64,000 nt of DNA from Streptomyces sp. NBC_00239 (lineage in GTDB: Bacteria > Actinomycetota > Actinomycetes > Streptomycetales > Streptomycetaceae), in assembly GCF_036194065.1 (NCBI RefSeq), contig NZ_CP108095.1, positions 3,782,001-3,846,000 on the forward strand, in the 5' to 3' direction. Position numbers and translations under genes: made by a program. Positions 58,278 through 64,000 of this stretch are shown piece after piece. The stretch's first letter is position 1. Each line of letters opens with the position of its first letter. The notes under the pieces were generated by a model. That model was not told the origin of the DNA. It worked only from the letters and a program-made list of their open reading frames with translations, and did not search any database.

Positions 58278-59506
58278 TCCCCTCGGACGGCCACCTCTCC
58301 AACAAGCAACTCGCCTCTCTCCGCGAGTCAGTCGCCCGCATCAACGTGTGGCACGGCTCGGTCAGGTCCGGGAAGACGATCGCGAGCCTGCTCCGCTTCC
58401 TGTTCGCGGTGCGGCGCGCTCCGGCGTCGGGCCTGATCCTGATCGTCGGCCGGTCGCTCGCCACCATCGAGCGGAACGTGATCGAGCCGCTTCAAGACCC
58501 CCTGCTCTTCACCGACACCGCCGCCGAGGTCCACCACACTCGCGGCGCGACCACGGCCGTGATCCTCGGCAGGGTTGTCCACCTGATCGGCGCGAGCGAC
58601 GCCCGGTCCGAGGGCAGGCTGCGCGGCCTGACCGCGTCCGTCGCCTACGCCGACGAGATCACGCTGCTGCCCGAACCGTTCTTCGTGCAGCTCCTCGCCC
58701 GACTGTCCGTCCCCGGGGCGATCCTGCTCGGGACCACGAACCCGGACGGGCCCCGGCACTGGCTCAAAGCTCAGTACCTCGACCGGCAGCACGAACTCGA
58801 TCTTCGCTCCTGGCACTTCCAACTCGCCGACAATCCCGCGCTCTCCCCCGAGTACGTCGCCGCCCTGGCCGCTGAGTACACCGGCCTTTGGCGACGCCGG
58901 ATGATCCTCGGCGAGTGGTGCGTCGCCGAGGGCGCCATCTACGACGCGTACGACGAGCAGCGGCACGTCGTCGACACCTTGCCCGCGATGCGCCGGTACT
59001 GGTCCGGCGTGGACTACGGGACGAGCAATCCGTTCTCGATGGTCCTGCTCGGACTCGGCGAGGACGGGCGCCTGTACGCGGTGGGCGAGTGGCGCCACGA
59101 TGCCCGCGCCGCGCGCCGGCAGATGACCGACGCCGCGTACAGCCGCGCCGTCCGCGACTGGCTCGTCGCGCAGGACGTACACCCCGAGTGGACATTCATC
59201 GACCCCTCGGCCGCGAGCTTCTCCACGCAGCTTTGGGCCGACGGGTACACGGGCGTCGCCCGCGCGAACAATGCCGTGGGCGACGGCATCCGCAGCGTGG
59301 CGAACCTGCTCGACTCCGGCCGCCTGCTCATCCATCGCTCGTGCGAGGGGCTGCTCGCCGAGTTCCCCTCGTACGTATGGGACGACGCCGCCGCGGCGCA
59401 TGGCGAGGACCGGCCGGTTAAGGCGTCCGACCACAGCCTCGACGCGCTGCGGTACGCCGTGCACAGCACCGCGCACGAATGGCGCGGCCTGCTCGCCCCC
59501 GCTTGA
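58274..59506 (+). CDS. Terminase large subunit
   Basis: A 410-residue packaging motor. Walker A is GSVRSGKT (28-35), Walker B VAYADE (123-128), and the coupling motif LLGTTNPDG follows. The nuclease domain has D247 in WSGVDYGTSNPF, ATP-independent metal residues near WTFIDPSA, and the final Asp in KASDHSLDALRYAV. All catalytic landmarks are intact, so packaging should be functional. It is coupled to TerS by GTGA. Confidence 0.95.
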   Translation: MIPSDGHLSNKQLASLRESVARINVWHGSVRSGKTIASLLRFLFAVRRAPASGLILIVGRSLATIERNVIEPLQDPLLFTDTAAEVHHTRGATTAVILGRVVHLIGASDARSEGRLRGLTASVAYADEITLLPEPFFVQLLARLSVPGAILLGTTNPDGPRHWLKAQYLDRQHELDLRSWHFQLADNPALSPEYVAALAAEYTGLWRRRMILGEWCVAEGAIYDAYDEQRHVVDTLPAMRRYWSGVDYGTSNPFSMVLLGLGEDGRLYAVGEWRHDARAARRQMTDAAYSRAVRDWLVAQDVHPEWTFIDPSAASFSTQLWADGYTGVARANNAVGDGIRSVANLLDSGRLLIHRSCEGLLAEFPSYVWDDAAAAHGEDRPVKASDHSLDALRYAVHSTAHEWRGLLAPA

Positions 59507-59570
59507 TCCCCTCCCCCGCTCCGAGGCGCCGCGCCGTGCCTCGGGCCTGACGTGTCGAGGGGGTGGTCGC

Positions 59571-60002
59571 GTGCAAACGTTGACCGATCGGTTCCTCGCC
59601 AAGGTCGCCCCGGGGCCCCTCGGGTGCTGGGACTGGACCGGGCACGTGAAGCCCAACGGATACGGCCAAGTGAAGGTGGACGGTCGCCCCGCCTACGTCC
59701 ATCGGGTCGCCTACGAACTGACCCGGGGACCGATCCCCGACGGGCTCGTGATCGACCACCTGTGCCGACGCCGTCATTGCGTGAACCCCGACCACCTCGA
59801 ACCGGTCACCCACCGGATCAACATCCGGCGCGGGGTGAGCCCCGCCGCGCGGCGCGCTCATCAGACGCACTGCGGCCGTCGCCACATCTTCGACAACGCG
59901 AACACGTACACCGCCCCCAACGGCACCCGGCACTGCCGCCGTTGCGCAGCAGGACGTGCCCGCACACGACGACGTCGGGAGGTGAGCCGTGCCTCTGCCT
60001 GA
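59571..60002 (+). CDS. HNH endonuclease
   Basis: A 143-residue HNH nuclease. The N-terminal half resembles an AP2/HNH_3-type DNA-binding segment (GCWDWTGHVKPNGYGQVKVD, then YVHRVAYELTRGPIP); the HNH core is VIDHLCRRRHCVNPDHLEPV; a C-terminal zinc finger has THCGRRHIF and RHCRRCAAGR. GTG start with GAGGGGGTGG upstream. Its place between terL and portal matches HNH proteins that help terminase cut cos ends. The portal gene overlaps its end by 14 bp. Confidence 0.9.
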   Translation: MQTLTDRFLAKVAPGPLGCWDWTGHVKPNGYGQVKVDGRPAYVHRVAYELTRGPIPDGLVIDHLCRRRHCVNPDHLEPVTHRINIRRGVSPAARRAHQTHCGRRHIFDNANTYTAPNGTRHCRRCAAGRARTRRRREVSRASA

Positions 60003-61467
60003 GAACGGCGCCCCCTGGCCGCCGCCCGCCCTCGCCCGCCCGTACCAGCAGATCAGGATCGACGACGCTTGGTACAGCGGTCAGCACGAACGGCTCGCCG
60101 CCGTCTACCGGACCAGTGCGACCCGGCGGGACGGGCGCCGCCGGCTGTGGGGGCGCGACCGCGACCAGCAGCAGGCCATGTCCGATCAGCGCCTGCACAT
60201 ACCCCTGCCCGGTGACATCGCTGGCGCGAGTGCTGATCTCCTGTTCGCCGAGCCGCCCGTGCTCAGCGTCTCCGACCCGGTCACGCAGGACCGCCTCGAC
60301 GAGCTCGCCGAGTCCGACGGCATCGCGAACGCGCTGCTTGAGGCGGCCGAGGTATGCGCCGCGCTCGGCGGCGTCTATCTCCGGATCACGTGGGACCGTT
60401 CGCTAGCCGATCGCCCGTTGCTCACCAGCGTGCACCCGGACAGCGCGGTTCCTGAGATGCGGTGGGGGCGTTTGTCGGCCGTGACGTTCTGGCACGAGCT
60501 CACCTCGACCTCGGCGACCGTGTGGCGCCACCTCGAACGGCACTCCCCGGGATGGATCGAGCACGCCCTCTACGAGGGATCACCCGACAGCCTCGGTACC
60601 CGGGTCCCGCTCACCGAGCACCCCGAGGTCGCCGACCTGGCCGCCTCTCTCGGCCCCGAGGGCGACGCCCTGCCGACCGGGATCGACCGGCTCACCGCCG
60701 CCTACATCCCCAACATCCGCCCGGACCGCGCCAACCGGGGCAGCATCTTCGGCCGCTCCGATTTCGGCGCTCCCTTGTACGACTTGTTCGACGCCCTCGA
60801 CACGACATGGACGTCGTGGGTGCGCGACATCCGCCTCGCCCGAGCAAGGTTGCTCGTACCCGACGGCTACCTGCGCGACCACGGCCCCGGCCGCGGCGCG
60901 AGCTTCGACGACGACCGGGAAATCTGGACCCTGCTCAACATTCCGCCGACCGAGCAGAGCGGTGCGGGAATCACCTTGTCGCAGTTCGCGATCAGGGTCG
61001 ACGAGCACGAGCGCACCTCGGCCGCGACCACTCGGCAAGCCGTTCAGTCCGCTGGCTACAGTCTCGGCACATTCGGCCTCGACGATCAGGCCGCCGTGAC
61101 CGCGACCGAGATCCGGGCGCGCGACCGGCGGTCCATGACCACCCGCAAGAAGAAGATCCGCTATTGGTCGTCTGAACTCGCCGACATTCTGCACGCGATG
61201 CTCCTGCTCGACCGGGCGCTGTTCACTCCGCGCATCGCGCCGGAGCGGCCGACGGTCGCGTTCGGCCCGGTGGTCAGTGAGGACTCGGCCTCGCTCGCGC
61301 AGACCCTTTCGCTGCTCCAGCAGGCACAGGCCGTGTCCACGCTGACCAAGGTCCAGATGCTGCACCCCGATTGGGACTCGACCGCAGTACAGGAGGAGAC
61401 CGACCGCATCCTCACCGAGACCGGGGCCGCTGTACCGGACCCGATGCAGGCCGGGGCGTTGCTCTGA
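59989..61467 (+). CDS. Phage portal protein (SPP1 gp6-like)
   Basis: A 492-residue protein that forms the dodecameric DNA gate at the capsid vertex. Typical parts: N-terminal YQQIRIDDAWYSGQHERLAA, QRLHIPLPGDIAGASADLLF, a wing region with beta strands (TSVHPDSAVPEMRWGRLSAV), the IFGRSDFGAPLYDLFDALDT core and TATEIRARDRRSMTTRKKKI. Length fits SPP1-type portals. GTG start 59989 in an overlap with the HNH gene. Confidence 0.92.
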   Translation: MPLPENGAPWPPPALARPYQQIRIDDAWYSGQHERLAAVYRTSATRRDGRRRLWGRDRDQQQAMSDQRLHIPLPGDIAGASADLLFAEPPVLSVSDPVTQDRLDELAESDGIANALLEAAEVCAALGGVYLRITWDRSLADRPLLTSVHPDSAVPEMRWGRLSAVTFWHELTSTSATVWRHLERHSPGWIEHALYEGSPDSLGTRVPLTEHPEVADLAASLGPEGDALPTGIDRLTAAYIPNIRPDRANRGSIFGRSDFGAPLYDLFDALDTTWTSWVRDIRLARARLLVPDGYLRDHGPGRGASFDDDREIWTLLNIPPTEQSGAGITLSQFAIRVDEHERTSAATTRQAVQSAGYSLGTFGLDDQAAVTATEIRARDRRSMTTRKKKIRYWSSELADILHAMLLLDRALFTPRIAPERPTVAFGPVVSEDSASLAQTLSLLQQAQAVSTLTKVQMLHPDWDSTAVQEETDRILTETGAAVPDPMQAGALL

Positions 61468-61482
61468 CGCGAGGGGGTGCTC

Positions 61483-63735
61483 GTGCCCATCCATCCCGCG
61501 ATGGCCGAGGATCTCTCGGCGGCCGTCCGCGACCTGTACGCGGACGCCGAGACGCGCCTGCTCTCGCTCGTAGCGAGGCAGCTCGCCGACGGGTTCGAGG
61601 CGCCCGGGTGGGCGGTCGCGAAGCTCGCCGACATTCAGCCCCTGCGGCGCGCGGCTCAGGGGGTGGTCGACGCCCTCGGCTCGGCCACGCAGCTTGAGGT
61701 GTTCTCGGCGGTCACCGAGGCGTACGACGTTGGGGCGCGGGCCGGGCTCGCCGAGCTCGGCGCGCTGTCCGACGCCGACGGCCGGCGGATCGCCGAGCGC
61801 ACCCCGGGCACCCGGGCTGTGGACCGGCTCGCCGCCGAGACCGTCGATCTCGTGACGGCGACGCATCGCGGGATTCTCCGGGGCGTCGAAGACTCTTACC
61901 GGCAGATCATCAGTGAGGTTGCGGCGACGCCGCTGCTCGGGATCGACTCCCGCAGGCAGGCCACACAGCGCGCGATGGAGCGGTTCAGCGACGCCGGTCT
62001 GCGGACGTTCGTCGACCGCCGCGGCCGGTCGTGGCAGATGACGAGCTATGCGGAGATGGCCACCCGGACGGCGGTCGGCCGCGCCGCCGTCGAGGCGCAC
62101 GGCGACCGCCTGCGGGCCGCCGGTATCCGGCTGGTGATCGTGTCCAACGCGCCCCACAACTGCGAGCTTTGCGACCCCTTCGAGGGTCGGGTGCTCGCGC
62201 TCGACGGCCCGAGCGGCGCCCGAACGATCGAGGTGGAGCACGCCATCGAGGACGGGCGCACCGTGCGGGTGGACGTCGCCGGATCACTCGACGACGCCCG
62301 CCGCGCAGGGCTCCAGCACCCCAACTGTCGGCACTCCACCTCGGCGTTCCTGCCCGGGGTGACCCGGGCGCCGGTCGAGCACTCCGAGGACCCGGCGGGG
62401 TACGCCGCCTCACAGAGGCAGCGTGCGATCGAGCGGGCCATCAGGAAGTGGAAGAACCGCAGCGCCGCCGCCGTCACCCCCGAGGCCAAGCGCGCGGCCG
62501 AGGCCCGGGTGCGGCAGTACCAAGGCCGGATGCGCGAGCACCTGGCCGCGCACCCCGAGCTCATCCGCCGCCGTGAACGGGAAGCCCCGGGCGCCGGCAA
62601 CCTGCCGAACACCGCGCCGACCCCGCCGCACGACGCGGTGCAGGCGGCGCGCGTGCGGGCGGGCGACGACCGCACGCTGCCCGAGATGCGCGACGAGCAG
62701 CTCGGCGCCGCGCTGCGCCCGGGTGTGCTGGACGAACGCGACCGCGACCGGATCGCCGCCGAGGCGGACCGCCGCGACGAGCAGGCCCTGCTCGACCGGG
62801 TCCGCCCCGGTGGTCGCATGGTCGACAGCCTCGCCGAGTTCTCCGACGACGAGCTCGCCCGCATGGCGCTGCACCTCGACGACGAGGGGATGCTGCGGGT
62901 GATGGCCGAGGCCGACCGGCGCGACCTCGACGCCACTATGCCCTCGATCCGGACCGACCTGCTCGGCATGTCCGAGCGGGACCTCGCCACCCGTGCCCGC
63001 CATGTCCCCGAGGACCGGCCGGCGATCGGCGCCGAGGTCCACCGCCGCCGGATGCTCGGCGCCCTCTTTCCCGGCGGGCGCCTCGCCGCCGACCTGTCCG
63101 CGCTCGGCGACGACCTGCTCGTGTGGGGCACGCGTTACGCGAGCCCCGAGGACTCGATACGGATCGCCGCCGAGATCGACCGTCGGTACCCGCCCGTCCC
63201 ACCGCCGCCCCCGGCGGGGGCGAGCGCCACGGCCACGATCACGGCGCACGATGCCCTCGACGCCGCCATGCACCCGATGCGCCTCGACGACCCGCCCCCG
63301 GCCGACCCCGACGAATGGGGGCCGTACGGGGCCGACATCGAGCGCGGCCCGGACGGCACCGAGCACATGTCCACCGCCGAGCGATGGGTCTACGAGCGCG
63401 AGCTCGAAGCGAGGGCGTCGCGCGAGGCGTACAGCCGCGACGAGATCCGGTCCATGTACGACGAGCACATCTACGTGCAGTGGCTCGCCGCCGAGGACGC
63501 GACCCGGGGTCACATGCTCAACCGCCGCGCCGAGGCCGCCGACGTCGACCCGCGAACGCTGTTCACCGGGCCCGCTCACGTGGCCTACGCCCGAGCGTCC
63601 GAGGACCTGATCAGGTTTTGGGAGGACGTCCCCAGGGTGACGCTCGCCGAGTTCACCGAGCAGGTGACCGGCGTCCGCAACGGCGCGGGCGCCACCGCCC
63701 GCAGCGCACGCGACAACCAGCGCAACAAGCAGTGA
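61483..63735 (+). CDS. Minor capsid protein with repeat domain
   Basis: A 750-residue protein. Residues 1-300 follow the phage minor capsid 2 / Mu-F-like pattern (SYAEMATRTAVGRAAVEAHG, SNAPHNCELCDPFEGRV, GLQHPNCRHSTSAFLPG), involved in head-tail joining or DNA ejection. The second half holds four helical repeats of about 33-40 residues, each with a DDEL-like start and an AEADRR-like end (about 62680-63190), and a Pro-rich hinge (VPPPPPAG). GTG 61483 chosen (GAGGGGG upstream); GTG 61477 possible. The repeat domain is not recognised. Confidence 0.88.
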   Translation: MPIHPAMAEDLSAAVRDLYADAETRLLSLVARQLADGFEAPGWAVAKLADIQPLRRAAQGVVDALGSATQLEVFSAVTEAYDVGARAGLAELGALSDADGRRIAERTPGTRAVDRLAAETVDLVTATHRGILRGVEDSYRQIISEVAATPLLGIDSRRQATQRAMERFSDAGLRTFVDRRGRSWQMTSYAEMATRTAVGRAAVEAHGDRLRAAGIRLVIVSNAPHNCELCDPFEGRVLALDGPSGARTIEVEHAIEDGRTVRVDVAGSLDDARRAGLQHPNCRHSTSAFLPGVTRAPVEHSEDPAGYAASQRQRAIERAIRKWKNRSAAAVTPEAKRAAEARVRQYQGRMREHLAAHPELIRRREREAPGAGNLPNTAPTPPHDAVQAARVRAGDDRTLPEMRDEQLGAALRPGVLDERDRDRIAAEADRRDEQALLDRVRPGGRMVDSLAEFSDDELARMALHLDDEGMLRVMAEADRRDLDATMPSIRTDLLGMSERDLATRARHVPEDRPAIGAEVHRRRMLGALFPGGRLAADLSALGDDLLVWGTRYASPEDSIRIAAEIDRRYPPVPPPPPAGASATATITAHDALDAAMHPMRLDDPPPADPDEWGPYGADIERGPDGTEHMSTAERWVYERELEARASREAYSRDEIRSMYDEHIYVQWLAAEDATRGHMLNRRAEAADVDPRTLFTGPAHVAYARASEDLIRFWEDVPRVTLAEFTEQVTGVRNGAGATARSARDNQRNKQ

Positions 63736-63747
63736 GGGGGTGATCGC

Positions 63748-63903
63748 TTGGCCTTCCGTGAGGACGCCGTGCGCGCCCGCGCGGACGGGCTCGCCGCCGC
63801 GCGGGCCGGACATCCGGTGACCCGATGCCCCCGCTTCACCGACCCCCGGCTCACCGCCGCTTGGGTCCGTGGCTACGCCGCCGCCGTCCGGCCCGCGCCG
63901 TAG
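63748..63903 (+). CDS. Rmf/CrpP-like small protein (51 aa)
   Basis: A 51-residue protein starting with TTG 63748, with GAGGGGGTGA upstream, 12 bp after the minor capsid gene. It begins MAFREDAVRARADGLAAARA, then HPVTRCPRFTDPRLTAAWVR and GYAAAVR. The pattern G-x2-A-x3-G-x5-CP-x6-R-x3-W-x2-GY is that of ribosome modulation factor and CrpP-like small proteins. A strong terminator follows, so it ends a late transcript segment. Function inferred from pattern only. Confidence 0.7.
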   Translation: MAFREDAVRARADGLAAARAGHPVTRCPRFTDPRLTAAWVRGYAAAVRPAP

Positions 63904-63917
63904 CCCCTCCCTTCTGT

Positions 63918-63944
63918 AGGGCCGCCGATCCGGTGGCCCTTTTT
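63918..63944 (+). terminator. Intrinsic terminator in the prophage late region
   Basis: The stem AGGGCCGCC / GGTGGCCCT (one G-U pair) with a 5-nt loop and a TTTTTC run; 15 bp after the Rmf-like gene. A rare true T-run terminator here. Confidence 0.85.
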
Positions 63945-63978
63945 CATGCCCGCACGAGCCCCGGAGGGCCGCACCGCC

Positions 63979-64000
63979 ATGCCCGAGAACACCGCCGATC
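63979..64000 (+). CDS. Next late gene, N-terminal fragment
   Basis: Only seven codons are in view (MPENTAD...), with GGAGGGCC upstream. By position after the minor capsid gene it should be the scaffold or head-maturation protein; that is a prediction from phage gene order. Confidence 0.5.

Larger units (their letters stand above)
51489..64000 (+). mobile_element. Temperate phage (prophage), left part
   Basis: The region begins at a truncated tRNA-Thr core and holds a leftward repressor, an early operon, terminase subunits, portal and minor capsid genes in tailed-phage order. It runs past the right edge. No integrase is in view, so it should lie at the right end beside the intact tRNA. HNH next to TerL, a SPP1-like portal and a phage VWB-type minor capsid protein point to a siphovirus-like phage with cohesive ends; this is inference. 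Confidence 0.88.

Overview
The window is high-GC actinobacterial DNA and almost certainly Streptomyces. Codon use is strongly G/C at the third position, GTG and TTG starts are common, genes are coupled by ATGA or GTGA overlaps, and the gene order folP - NTF2-like - folB - folK - DUF3180 - folE - ftsH - hpt - tilS - (DUF2342 protease) - dacB - ppa - thrE-like - dedA - tipA is a known Streptomyces core arrangement. Positions 1 to about 51,490 are chromosome. From about 51,490 to the right edge lies the left part of an integrated temperate phage whose right end is outside the window.

Layout of the chromosomal part. 1-2,665: the end of a sensor kinase with its NarL-type regulator, then two PH-domain membrane proteins. 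2,697-6,867: an orphan NuoD paralogue, an arylamine N-acetyltransferase, a small Cys-rich protein, a cyclophilin and a coiled-coil membrane protein. 6,962-10,519: a complete osmoprotectant-type ABC importer with its ATPase divergent from the binding protein and two permeases. 10,538-13,659: a membrane-anchored esterase divergent from an aminoacyl-phosphatidylglycerol synthase-like protein. 13,690-17,477: folate biosynthesis. 17,606-25,245: FtsH, purine salvage, tRNA-Ile lysidine synthetase, a zinc protease, a PBP4-type carboxypeptidase and inorganic pyrophosphatase. 25,404-34,091: transporters, TipA, a ClC-like channel, PadR and DinB proteins, and an aldehyde dehydrogenase lacking the usual general base. 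33,210-35,303: an XRE/DUF5753 regulator, a RsbW-like ATPase and a DUF397 protein, with a shared candidate operator. 35,420-43,132: a FUSC transporter, a DUF2786 protein, a family-A DNA polymerase and an ECF sigma factor with a membrane partner. 43,422-50,949: a degenerate IS701-like transposase convergent with a GAF/PucR regulator, a methyltransferase, a fused aminodeoxychorismate synthase (PabAB) and a GNAT protein with an odd tandem-repeat tail.

Layout of the prophage. The 3' 42 nt of a tRNA-Thr(CGT) gene at 51,489-51,530 form the left attachment core. Next come four 11-bp-phased repeats (candidate integrase arm sites), a leftward repressor operon, and a divergent control region with three copies of a new inverted repeat and a good sigma-70-like early promoter. 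The rightward early operon (52,746-57,320) holds an orphan cytosine methyltransferase, an HTH protein and a chain of translationally coupled small genes, and ends at a strong terminator. After an AT-rich palindrome and a hidden 46-residue membrane protein, the late genes follow: TerS, TerL, HNH endonuclease, portal, a long minor capsid protein with four helical repeats, a 51-residue Rmf/CrpP-like protein, a terminator, and the start of the next gene. No integrase, lysis or tail genes are in view; they should lie to the right.

The signals least explained by known families are the prophage three-operator switch, the repeat domain of the minor capsid protein, the Rmf-like small gene, the shared operator of the XRE/ATPase/DUF397 module, and the enzymes or regulators that have lost hallmark residues (TipA, aldehyde dehydrogenase, ClC protein, transposase-derived protein, NuoD).
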